Of a DNA stretch of 64,000 nt, positions 24,983 through 35,417 are shown piece by piece. The notes under the pieces are model-generated. The model searched no databases. It was not told where the DNA came from and saw only the letters and a list, made by a program, of their open reading frames with translations. The stretch is from Ciborinia camelliae. Lineage: Eukaryota; Ascomycota; Leotiomycetes; Helotiales; Sclerotiniaceae. The translations under genes and the position numbers were made by a program. The stretch covers positions 735,337 through 799,336 of the forward strand of contig JANPYM010000008.1 of assembly GCA_025890175.1 (NCBI GenBank), given 5' to 3'. The number at the start of each line of letters is the position of its first letter. Position 1 is the first letter of the stretch.

Positions 24983-26073
24983 TATATTACCGTGTTCAAA
25001 TACTTTGTGTATGAATTTTTTTGTCGCTGAAATATCATCTATTGTTCTCTTACTATCTAATTATACCTAGATATATAGGTAGCTATTAGTTTTAGCCATC
25101 TGAATAGGTATAAAGTTAAGCTTATCAGTTACTAGGAAGATAGTGCTCGCTCAAACTATCTATTCCTTCTATCACTAACACAGACATTATTAGATTCTTT
25201 CAAGACTTTTCAACCAACCCTCCTTAATTAGTATAAGGAAAAATAATAATTAATTCCAATTTCCGCTGTCATATTTCATCCCAAGCTTTAGCGTATGAAG
25301 CCTCTGTCTATCCAATCCTTCTTCCTTCAATCGATATATGTCAAGTAAAACAAGATCTGTACCTAAAGATTGGGTGGCGATTCTCACTCACTAGGTACCA
25401 AAAGATTAAGATAACCGATCATTCGTTCTCACTACTGTATATTGATTCTGATAGATTACAAAAGTTTTGATTGCAATGATATCAGAGAGCCGATGAGATT
25501 ACAGCGCAATTGCTAGAGTTGTAGCAGTGTAGTAGTCATTGTGAAACTTTAAAAATTTTCAATTGAGCTACCTAATGCTAGACCACACAAAACAGAGAAC
25601 TGCCACCGAAATAGATATGAAAACCATCCGACTATACGGTTCTCCGATTAGCGACCAGATTCATCTTCGATTCTATGTGTTGAATGTCTAAGCAGCAGTA
25701 TTACTGCATCCTACGGATAGGATACCTCTGGGGCGATATGCAGAATTTTCACGAAAAGCGGAGGGGGCTCGGGATCTTGTCGAACAACGTTGCGCATAGA
25801 GAGAGTAATGGCTTGGATGACTATGTTCCAAGAGAAGAACCGCTGTAGAGACAGGTTCGAGGACGATTATTACGGGATTATGATGCTCTCGATAATACCC
25901 GTCCTACCCTTGCCTACTCGCCGGAAACATGAATATATTTCTCTAGTTCATTCTGAAACCAAGCTTATTGGCCAATGAGCTGAGATATTCCAAAATAAGC
26001 TAGCCCGTTTCGAAATCAACCTCGTCGGTTTCGAAAGCTCCTTATTGCGCAATGGCCCGGAACAAAATGACAT

Positions 26074-27498
26074 CTAAAGCTTCTCTTTGATCAGACGCGG
26101 ACGAGGTGTTAAGTTTGATAGCTGTGTAGTTGCCACCCAAGCTTTAGATACTCGGAGCATATCCTTGTCCGATCGTTTACTCTCATATGTCTTGTAGAAC
26201 TTCTCATCGATCAACCACTGATGAAACCACCGTTCAATCCCATCTGCCGAAACGCGAGCGCTTTCATGTACATTTTCGAAGACTAAGAGATGGCCCGAAT
26301 CGGGAACCATCACTCTTTGCACTTTGCCTTCGGCCTCGCCCCCACTTCCACCCACTCCTGAGCCAGTAAGAGCCATTTTCTCATCCTGAGACGTTGCTGA
26401 AGACAGTGGACTCTTCGTACCAAATACGTAGAGTACACTAGGACGAAGATGAGGGAGATTTCTCATCGTAATACTACACTCGGTACGGGTGTGCATCATG
26501 GGTACATCGAGATCTTTATCCCAATCAGGAAGGAGGAGGCGATCTAACCCCGCTTCCTGTGGCTCAAAGTTGCACTGCGTATAATTCCAAGCTTCCTGGT
26601 GTTTACTCGTCGTCAAGGTAACGGCAGTTGCCAGAATGTCCTGTGTGGAATCGTAAAGCGCCGTCGGAGTAGCTCTCAAGCCATGCTTCAGAAAAAGCTC
26701 GACGGCTCGTGGATCCCAGGTTTGGAACGCTTTGCGGAAGTAGCTTTCGGCTTTGTCGCGAGAATCCCAAAGGTCGCGCCGCATCGTCGACATGAGAGCC
26801 GGGTTTGGCTCACCATTTCTGGCCCCCGAGGTCATCATCACAGGCTCGTACAGAACAAGTGTAGACAGCAGTCTTGGATGCATGATGGACAAGTTTATCC
26901 TGCAAATGTGAGCAAGCATTGATGTCGAAGTTGATAAACTCACAGTTGTGCACATCCCATGCTGTGCGCTATTCCTACGAGGGGGCGTGGCATCTCACTC
27001 CGAAAGTGATTGACCATCTGAAGTAAATCGCGAGAGTGGTCAAACCAGCAAGCTAAATGGGAATGGTCAGCATCAAATTCGTTATGGGATTTCCGTTCGC
27101 CACGAACGGTCATCGCCCAACACATGCTCATTTAGAACACCACTAGCACCCTGATTGGAGCAATCTGCCACCCAGATACTCCGTATGTGTACGTTTCGTG
27201 ACTGGAGGTTGAGATATAACTCATCCCATAGCGGTTCGTACGTTTCCTAGCGTTGAGGATTAGTTCTTTCGGGACTTTAATGGGTACATATACAGAGATT
27301 TACCTTGGGAAAGCCATTTCCATGCACCCCAATAATGGTGATAGAATTTTCAGGTGGCGGGCTGGAGGCATTCAGTGGAATGTACTTTTTGATTGACAAT
27401 TGAAGAACATCTTCTTGTCGCTGCTTGGTCCCATTGGGATATTCTCTAATGTGCTGGCCTGGGATGACGTGTTCGATTGCCTTGAAAAACGAAGCCAT
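26074..27498 (-). CDS. alpha/beta hydrolase, fungal toxin-biosynthesis/peroxisomal type
   Basis: Four exons, 27498-27304, 27246-27108, 27052-26944 and 26899-26074, encode 422 residues. The fold markers are an oxyanion-hole phrase IIGVHGNGF near residues 55-63, the nucleophile elbow GIAHSMGCA with Ser about 142, and the catalytic histidine in PDSGHLLVFE (His about 351). The family includes yeast Lpx1 and Alternaria host-selective-toxin cluster hydrolases; these usually end in a peroxisomal signal. Here the protein ends EKL, which is only a weak match to the S-K-L rule. The second donor (GTTCGT) is unusual but restores the conserved DDPCWFDHSRDLL and removes an in-frame stop. It is divergent from an adenylate-forming enzyme 448 bp away, which suggests a shared metabolic job. 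The substrate is unknown. Confidence 0.82.
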
Positions 27499-27946
27499 GA
27501 ATAAATTAGAAGTCTTTTGATCGACCTAGGAAGCGCAATAAGTGTAGTTTTAAATTCTTACTGGGGTAGATAGAATTGGGATGTTGAAACAGTAAATTGA
27601 TGTTATTGATAGACAAAAGGCTGGGACTGGGTGTCAGATTCTTGCGGCGAAGTACATATAATACGGGTCCACTTACAGGGCATTGTTGGCTACCTAATCC
27701 TGTACCCTGAGACCTACCGAGGCTTTAGCTCTGCTCCGTTTAAGTGAGCAACAAGCACGTGTAGGCGGCGTAGTGAGGGAGTGAATTAGATACAAATTTT
27801 GTTGGTGGCTTATTATACCTTACCTATCCTCAAGCCCATCTTAACTTCCTCTCCCAAGATTATCATCGATAAAAACCGACAATTGTACCCAGAACATTCC
27901 CCCGGTAGTTTTACTTCCATCAATTCATAATCTCACTTGCTATATC
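27499..27946. promoter_or_regulatory. shared divergent promoter of the hydrolase and adenylating enzyme
   Basis: The 448 bp between the two ATGs must contain both promoters. It includes several GATA/TATC words (for example near 27569, 27608 and 27826), a common fungal regulator site type, but they are too short to be decisive. No clear TATA box. Confidence 0.5.
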
Positions 27947-29817
27947 ATGGCCAACACTCTACCACTTCCTCTACCCGGTATCCAGCATGGAGAGCGCCTA
28001 TCAATTTCCATACTAGACGAGCGGGCACAATCGGATCCTCAAAGTCCCTGGGTCTCAATGCCCATAGACGACGGGGACATTTCCAAAGGATACAAAGATA
28101 TTACTTACCGGCAGTTTGCCAACGCCGTCAATCACGCTGCGCATTGGCTGGTTCAACATCTTCCTCCGTCAACGGAGCCGTTCCAATCCTTTGCCTATGT
28201 TGGGCCTAAGGACCTGCGATACCCCATCTTGGCTATGGCTGCGGGGAAAGTGGGCAAGGTGGTATGTCATATTCCTCTAACAATGTTTAAGACACGATCA
28301 TATCCTATTTCTTCCACACCAGAAGGATTCTATGCTAAAAGCCGTACTTACTCTGCCATATGTGGAAACAGATGATTCTACCTTCAACAATGATGACACC
28401 AGACGCACAGCTTCATATTTTGAATAAACAGGAGTGCAACCTTTATGTGAGACCGGAGAGTATGGGAAGTATCCTCGATCATGTTGTCCAACGCCGTGGC
28501 GGCTTGCAGATAGTAGCTGCACCAGCACTGGAAGATCTGCTACAGGACCAACCCGCGGAACAATTTCCCTACCAAAAGTCATGGGAAGAGGCGAGGGATG
28601 ACCCGTGGTTAACTTTCCATACTTCCGGAACGACAGGTAGGTATGCCAAGATTCTCATTTTAAAAGAGTCATTTCTGAATAAGCTCGCTCTTTAGGATAC
28701 CCGAAGCCGATCACGTATACGCATAGAATGATGGCAATTGTGGATGTAGCTGCGAGGTTGACAGGCGATGAAGAGACACATCTTCATCATTATACTTTCA
28801 AGAGATGGTACACTCCTTTGCCAATGATACATGTAAGTCGCCAAGACCATGTTTCTCGAGCGTTCAATTAGCAGTAAAAAAACTCACTTTTGTTTATAGT
28901 TTGTTGGGATGCTGATGGTCCTATCCATGAGTACTTTTGTGCACACTGTGGTCGTCTTAGGACCACCAGGTCCCCCGTCACCGGAGACACTGATCGACAT
29001 ATTGAAATTTGGTCGCGTGGACGGTGCTCTGCTTGTGCCCTCTGCCATTGATACACTGTGTAGAGATTCCTCTGGACTAGCCGCATTAAAGAGCCTTCAG
29101 CACATACATTATGTGGGTGCACCTCTAGGTGTCAATAGCGGAAAGAAGCTCGCCTCGGACGTGAGGCTCAATCCCTCGATTGGCAGCACTGAAGTGGGTG
29201 GATACTTCATGAAGCTTCGCCACGATACGGAAGATTGGGACTATATCGAGTTCAACCAAAACGCCGGGGCCGAGTTTGAGCCACGACCCGGCAATGTCCA
29301 CGAGTTGGTGTTTGTCCGTAAGCCGGCGTGTGCACCGATGCAGCAGATATTCTTCTTGTACCCCGACCGCGACCGCTTTGAGACGAATGATCTTTGGATT
29401 GAACATCCTACTCGCAAAGGATTATGGAAGATTGTTGGCCGAACCGACGATTATATCCCGTTGTCCCATGGAGATGGCTTGTATGCCTCCACTGTGGAGC
29501 GAGAAATCGAACGTCATGACCTCGTGCAAGCAGCTTTGGTTGGTGGTCATGGTATGCCGAAGCCTATGCTATTGATTGAGATAGTACCGGAGAAACGTGA
29601 TGAAGGACTTCGTGAGAAATTTATGCAGAGCTTGTTGCCATATTTGGAAAAGGTCAATTCTCAATGCCATGAATCCGTACAGATTTCTCCCGAATTAGTT
29701 TTGCTGACGCAGCCGGAGAAGCCATTTGTACGTACATTGAAGGGGAGCGTGGCAAGACTTCCAAGTTTGAGCCTTTATGAGCAAGAGATCAAGGATATTT
29801 ACCGAAACATTCTATGA
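27947..29817 (+). CDS. stand-alone AMP-binding (adenylate-forming) enzyme
   Basis: Four exons, 27947-28261, 28372-28636, 28696-28832 and 28900-29817, encode 544 residues. It has the ATP-binding P-loop FHTSGTTGYPKP around residues 187-198, the adenine-binding GSTEVGG at about 334-340, TNDLW at about 401-405, the hinge motif GRTDDYI at about 419-425, and a late KGSVARL in place of the usual PRTxKGTV. Such proteins activate a carboxylic acid as an acyl-adenylate. The sequence resembles the adenylation part of fungal NRPS-like enzymes, but stops with no carrier or reductase domain. Intron 1 (28262-28371) is 110 nt and is the least certain: an earlier acceptor at about 28322 exists but breaks the frame. 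It pairs divergently with the hydrolase. The acid activated cannot be read from the sequence. Confidence 0.82.
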
Positions 29818-31300
29818 GGGCTGGGAAAAATATCAAGGTTTTCCAAGAGGGGTTCGAATGATCGTTCATTACGTCTCCTCACATTAGGATTGTTAATTCT
29901 TTTCCCTTTGAAACGGAGAGGGATATCTAGAAATAGTCTCCAGTGTGAGTAGTAGCCGGCCCGCTAGCGGATGCATACTGTTGTTGTTGGTATCACCATG
30001 GGGTGGTGAAGACGGAATAGTACTATAGTATTGTATTTTATTTCGGCTTGTTTCTAAATTACACCACGGATTGAACTTATGAGTATATGTGTACCGCTAG
30101 TACATGCGCTAGTAGTACAGTACCTTATGCCACATGATTATACCAACAGTTATATAGAACTTTATAATATCCAGGAGCTTCACAGAATCTATTAGTTTCG
30201 CCAAGACGTACAAGGTAGTCCCCCTTTTTGCGTTGTAGAGTGTCGGGTTCCTGATCGATTTGGCCATTGCCGAAAACGATTAATAATTTTATCACCAAAA
30301 CGTAAATTTAAGCATATCTCTTCTTAACCGCATATACATTCTAATGATGCACATTGTGTTTGAATTTCCGGTGATACCATTTAAAATCGGCATGGACAGA
30401 GCGTATTGCAAGAAGACGGTGTAGTATATGTCGGGACGTTGGAGCTCTGAAGAGATTCGACTGTATATGGTAGATGCCATTTCTTGTAGCTGCCGAGAGC
30501 TTATGGCTCGCCTTCGCTCATCATTCAGCTCGTGCTGCTCGTTGTGACTCAGTACTGTCAAGAATATGACAGATACAGATACAGATACCGATTGGGGCTT
30601 GAAAGGGAATATCCTTGTCAGAGCAGAGCTAAAGTCGGAAAGTCTCATACCTATATATGTTGAGTACAATATTGATATGTGGAAGTATGAGAGAACACAC
30701 CAGGAAAAAGATATCCTGAACGTCCAAGGATTGATTCATTGTAGGGACATCTAATGAATCATCACTCCGCAAACCCTTGAGGGGAATTATCTTCATCCAT
30801 GGATGTTGTCATCGATCTCTTCAGGCTCGATATCTCTCGTTTTATGGCTAAGAAACCTCTCGGTTAATTCGATATCGCTACCATTCCCCATTCCCCATTC
30901 CCCATCGACTACAGTATTGCTAAATACACCCCTTTTTATTCCAGCCCCAACATCTAACGACGACGAACTTGCGGTATCCGTCACAGCAGGTTTGATGGTG
31001 CTATTATTAATTATCCTGCATCCAGCATCCTGATTTTGGTTTCCGTTCAACATCCGCTGTAGAAAATGCAATAGTTTACTGCCCCGTCTACAAACACGCG
31101 TCATTAACATTTTACCGACGTTTGAATAATGCTTACCTACCCCTCCCCCCCCTTATCTTTCTCCTCGTCAGAGAAGTAGAATAAAAACAATAAGAACAAC
31201 TAAAAGCAGAGAGTGCAGAGTTTCTAGACATCTATCCAACCAAAAAGCCATTGAATGCACCACGTAAAAACCCACGGCATCAACATCCTACCTAAGTAGT
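29818..31300. other. intergenic region with two weak minus-strand open frames
   Basis: The 3' region of the adenylating enzyme is followed by two minus-strand frames, 30292-30669 (125 codons) and 30793-31110 (105 codons). Neither has a recognisable domain, although the first has a coherent stretch (RRRAISSRQLQEMASTIYS). No firm gene is called here. Confidence 0.4.
30292..30669 (-). CDS. possible hypothetical protein, weak
   Basis: A 125-codon frame with a helical-looking middle (NDERRRAISSRQLQEMAST) and a basic end. It contains a TATCTG microsatellite read as SVSVSV, and no homology is apparent. It could be the last exon of a gene with upstream exons in 30793-31110, but no convincing splice pair was found. 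Confidence 0.2.
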   Translation of the reverse strand: MYSTYIGMRLSDFSSALTRIFPFKPQSVSVSVSVIFLTVLSHNEQHELNDERRRAISSRQLQEMASTIYSRISSELQRPDIYYTVFLQYALSMPILNGITGNSNTMCIIRMYMRLRRDMLKFTFW

Positions 31301-31359
31301 TCCACCCACCTTACTCATCTCTATCTTTAATATGAATATAAACCTCCTATTGCAGGAAT

Positions 31360-31445
31360 ACATACATAGATACATACATACATACATACATATATACATA
31401 CATACATACATACATACATACATACATACATACATACATACATAC
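31360..31445. repeat. CATA tetranucleotide microsatellite
   Basis: About twenty CATA units with few interruptions, grading on the right into TACC words (31445-31535). Confidence 0.9.
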
Positions 31446-31620
31446 CTACATACCTACATACCTACCTATCTAAATACCTATACCTACCTACCTACCTAAA
31501 TACCTATACCTACCTACCTACCCACCTACCTAGCATCAACCCAAACAAGAGTCCAACTCCGCCAACACCTCCAACTCCACCAATAATTACTTACCTAATA
31601 TCTACCTAATATCCACCGAA

Positions 31621-34090
31621 ACTCATCGCATCGCATCGCATCGCATCGCTATAGATAGATAGACGCAAGTATGCCCAACCAGAGAAAACCGATATCCGAC
31701 TTTCAAACCCGCTGATGACGTCTTGCGCGGGATTTTTGTGTTGATATAGGTACTAGGTAGGTAGGTACTGAGTACGCTTCAGTGAGGTTTTATGGTGGGA
31801 TGGGATGGGATGGGATGGGATGGGATGGGAAGAGGATTGATGGTATGGCTTCTGCTTCTCTTCGGTGGTAGGGATGTTTAAAGTGCTGGGTATGTGCGTC
31901 TCGTCTCGTTGATCGTTTTGTTGATGCTGGAAATGAGATTGTGGGTTTGATGGGATATGATGGGATATGAGATAAGATAAGATAGGATGGTATGAGATGG
32001 TATGATATCTTTCACTATGCCATGGCTCAAACATTAGTTATTCATTCCATTCGCCCCATTCGCCCCATTCGCCCCATTCACCCCCTTCCCCATTATCCCA
32101 TTATTCCATCATCCCATTCCATCCCATTATCCCATCCCATCATCCCACCCCTTCCTCATCCACCATTCACTCTATCCTATCCTATCCCATCCCATCCCAT
32201 CCCATCATCCCACCCCTTCTTCATCCACCTTATTCCCTCTATTCACCCTTCATCTTATCATCCCATCCCATCATTCCATTATCCCATTTATTCACCCTTT
32301 TTTCTATCATCCCATTATTTTATTCTATCCCATTCCATCCCATCCCATCCCATCCCATCCCATCCCATCATCCCATCCCATCCCATCCCATCCCATCCCA
32401 TCATCCCATCATCATCATCATCACATCATCCCATCATCCCATCATCAAAATAAATCAAGTAACTTAAAATCAAGATAAATCAAATCAAACTACCTACTAC
32501 CTACTACCTATTTATAAACTTCTTCTTCTTCTTTTTTCTTTATAAAAATTTCCTAGAATGAAACTAAAAATTAAGCTGGGATTGGGATTGGTGTTGATTT
32601 TTGGAGTTGAAGTTTTGCTACCTACCCATCTACCCATTCACCTACCCACTCACCTACCTACCAACCAACCCATCAACCTACTCTATATCATAAGTATCAA
32701 CAATACATTATTATAAGCATCACAGATATACCATAAGTATTAACAATACAGTATCATATATCATTCAAATAATATAATATACCATCATTATTCATTCATT
32801 CACTTCTATTCACTTCTATTCTCTTCCTCTTCTCCTATTTCTTCTAATCTCTTCTTCCTCTCCTACTTTCTCCTATTTCTTCTAATCTCTTCCCTTCTTC
32901 CCTTCTTCTCCTACTCTCTTCTTTCTTTCATTCTCCCCCAATCCAATATCTTCTAATTCATGATGACATACATGATAATTCCCCTAAAACCTAGCTTATT
33001 CAATTCAATTCACCCAACCACCCAACCACCGAACCACCCAACCACCACATCAATACATTCATACATCCATAAAAGAGGCAGAAGGGACCGATACATGAAT
33101 GCATTCCATTCCATTCCATCCCAGCCCATCCCAATCCCTCTAATCCCAAATCCCAAATCCCATAACACCCCACCCCACCAACCCAAACCAAACCAAACCA
33201 ACCCAAACCCAACGCCGCACCCAAAACCCAAAACCCAACACCACTACCCCAAAAACGAGAAAAAAAAGAAGAAAAGAAGAAAAAAGAAAAAGAAGAAGAA
33301 AAAAAAGAAAAAGAAAAAACGCCATCACCTCCAATTTAAGTTCAAGTTCAGTCCAGTGAAGCCCGAACCCGAACATTCCCCCTCCCCCCAAGCAATAGAA
33401 TAGGCGAAACAACCCACGAAACAAGTCAAGTCAAGTACCCTACCTATACCTATACCTATATCTACTATCTATCTATCTATGCCTAGGTAGGCGGGCAGGC
33501 AGGTAGGTAGGTAGATACTCTCTAAACTCCATCCATCCATCCATCCATCCATCTACCCATCCCATCTCACCCAACGCCCAAGTCCAAGTCCAAGTCCAAG
33601 TAAAACTCTATTAACTCCGCGCTCCCGCTCCCATTCCCATTTTCCAACACCAACACCAACACCATTACCAATCATTAGATATGGAATTGGATATGCTAGA
33701 AGAAGAAGGACAAAAAAGGAAAAAAAAAAAAGAATAGAAAGGGACAAAAAAAAAACAAAAAAAAGAAAACAATTGACTCGGGAAAATAGAATAGAATCAC
33801 TATCCCCATTGACGCCCTCCACGCTAAGTCCCAAAAACCCAATAGGAAAGAAGAATAAGAAAAAAAAGAAAAAGAAAAAGAAAAACATGCAAGAAATAGA
33901 TAACGCGACTGGTGATCCAAGATCAGATCAGATCAGATCAGATCAGATCAGATCAGATCAGACCAGGTCATCGTCATCGTCATGATAATGATAATGCTAT
34001 TATTGTATGCATGGATTCCCATCCCATCCCATCCCAACCCATCCCAACCCATCCTCCCTCTCCCCATCTCAATTCTTCCCATAACAATCG
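31621..34090. repeat. microsatellite belt (several unit types)
   Basis: This 2.5-kb stretch is almost entirely simple sequence. Components include ATCGC (31625-31648), GGGAT (31795-31830), a long CATCC/CATCCC pyrimidine tract (32045-32450), TTCTT/CTTCT (32820-32935), CCCAAAAC (33165-33240), A/G-rich purine tracts (33250-33321 and 33700-33890), and GATCA (33921-33962). Long open frames here are repeat translations and are not genes. Confidence 0.9.
33921..33962. repeat. GATCA pentanucleotide array
   Basis: About eight perfect GATCA units. A shorter copy of the same array occurs at about 38271-38290. Confidence 0.95.
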
Positions 34091-34097
34091 ACGCTCG

Positions 34098-35417
34098 TCA
34101 ACTCTGTACCGAAACATTTCCCCTCGAAGATTGTTCTACATGTTCCGGACGATGTACTTTTCCCTCTCCGATGGAAATAGGAAGCTCAACAGCGATCGAT
34201 CGATCAGGTAATGGTTCACTTGCTGCCATGGCTCGATATTCTCGGGCGTTCATGGTTGAATTCGTTCCGATGGTAGGTTTTGATAATTCTCGGATGGGTA
34301 AATCGGTACTTTGACTCTTATGCAATGGATGTATCGCATTTGATGAATTGATAATGGTCGAGAGTGGTCTTCCTTCGGGTGTTTCCCTCATCCCCGTTTC
34401 CATTTCTATTTCTATTTCCGAGTCTGGTATGGGGATGTGTTCGGCTTTGCCACGGGATTTGCTACGGGTGGCTTTGGGTACCGTGATTGGAGAGGGTTTC
34501 CGAGATCTTTTGGTGTAATCATCCGTACTGGAAGATTCGATTGATGAGCTTCTATCCCTGTCGTGACGTTGACCACGGTTTGTGAAGGATCGAATTTCTA
34601 GCTGCGAAGGTGTTTCACCACGTTGTACTTTGGCATCCATGAGTTTTTCGGTAACAATTCGTCCTAGAGGTTGTCCTTCTGTGCCTCTTCTACTGCTCCC
34701 ATGACTACCGGCTCGGGTCCTACTACTCACTCTTTCTTTACCCTCCATTACTTTAGCTGATGGAGGTGGTTGTATCATCCATCTTGTTTCTTCTCTACTT
34801 CTTGGTGCCGTACTGACAATTGGTGGATGTAAATCATTGACTGGTGGATTTCTCGGAAGATAATATGACTCCGGGTTTCCATCAGACCCATGTCTACTAC
34901 TAGGTCTCCCATCCACTCCAAACATTCTTCCCGCAGATTCCGAGGCTCTTGTGAAGGCATCCCTAATCCTATGTCCAGGACCATGTGTATCTCTCCCCCA
35001 AAGCTCCTCATCTTCTCTTTGATACCGTTTCGTATTCCATCCTTCTCCAGATATTCGAGATCCTTCTTCAACAACTGTAGGACTACTCCCAGTATCTGTA
35101 CTCATCCCTGCACTACTCGCATAACTACTCCCTTGTCCCGCTGTATTCAATCCCCTCTGACTTCCATTCTTATCCTTTTTGTCGCCCTTTTTCTTCGGGG
35201 GACCGGGTCCCATCATAATTTCTTCGGTCCAAAATGGATTCGTAGAGAATGGTGAAGGATGCCTATACAGGCCTGGTTGTTCGGTTTCCAATGCATGTTT
35301 TTCGACTCGTTCTCGTTTGGCTTGTGCTTTTGCTTTCCTCCTATGGTTGATTTTGGCGCAAGTACTACACGATAGTACATAGAATGCAACCGACTGTAGA
35401 GCAACATCTATAGACAT
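34098..35417 (-). CDS. conserved-looking disordered hypothetical protein
   Basis: A single exon encodes 439 residues. The N-terminus has a hydrophobic stretch (ALQSVAFYVLSCSTCAKI) followed by a basic helix (RRKAKAQAKRERVEKH). Next comes a Pro-rich block, PSPFSTNPFWTEEIMMGPGPP, and then about 350 residues of low-complexity, Ser/Arg/Pro-rich, probably disordered sequence. This organisation resembles uncharacterised proteins common in Pezizomycotina; I do not know a function. The short N-terminal hydrophobic segment could be a membrane anchor. It is an island gene between two microsatellite belts. Start is the first ATG of the frame. Confidence 0.7.
   Translation of the reverse strand: MSIDVALQSVAFYVLSCSTCAKINHRRKAKAQAKRERVEKHALETEQPGLYRHPSPFSTNPFWTEEIMMGPGPPKKKGDKKDKNGSQRGLNTAGQGSSYASSAGMSTDTGSSPTVVEEGSRISGEGWNTKRYQREDEELWGRDTHGPGHRIRDAFTRASESAGRMFGVDGRPSSRHGSDGNPESYYLPRNPPVNDLHPPIVSTAPRSREETRWMIQPPPSAKVMEGKERVSSRTRAGSHGSSRRGTEGQPLGRIVTEKLMDAKVQRGETPSQLEIRSFTNRGQRHDRDRSSSIESSSTDDYTKRSRKPSPITVPKATRSKSRGKAEHIPIPDSEIEIEMETGMRETPEGRPLSTIINSSNAIHPLHKSQSTDLPIRELSKPTIGTNSTMNAREYRAMAASEPLPDRSIAVELPISIGEGKVHRPEHVEQSSRGNVSVQS

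Larger units (their letters stand above)
24301..26073. other. gene-free region with hairpins and a possible decayed coding relic
   Basis: No intact gene. Two inverted repeats lie at 24851-24873 and 24928-24982. Around 25690-25980 two frames read like protein interrupted by stops (phrases such as LDDYVPREEP, GRLLRDYDALDN and RPTLAYSPET in one frame), suggesting a decayed gene of unknown family. The remainder is AT-rich. Confidence 0.4.

Noticed and set aside
31992..32453. 153-codon Ser/Pro/Ile/His-rich frame
   Set aside because: Direct translation of a CATCC microsatellite; all frames are open in such repeats.
32960..33403. 147-codon frame ending in a Lys-rich run
   Set aside because: Translation of CCCAAAAC and A/G-rich simple sequence, with an equally long frame on the opposite strand.
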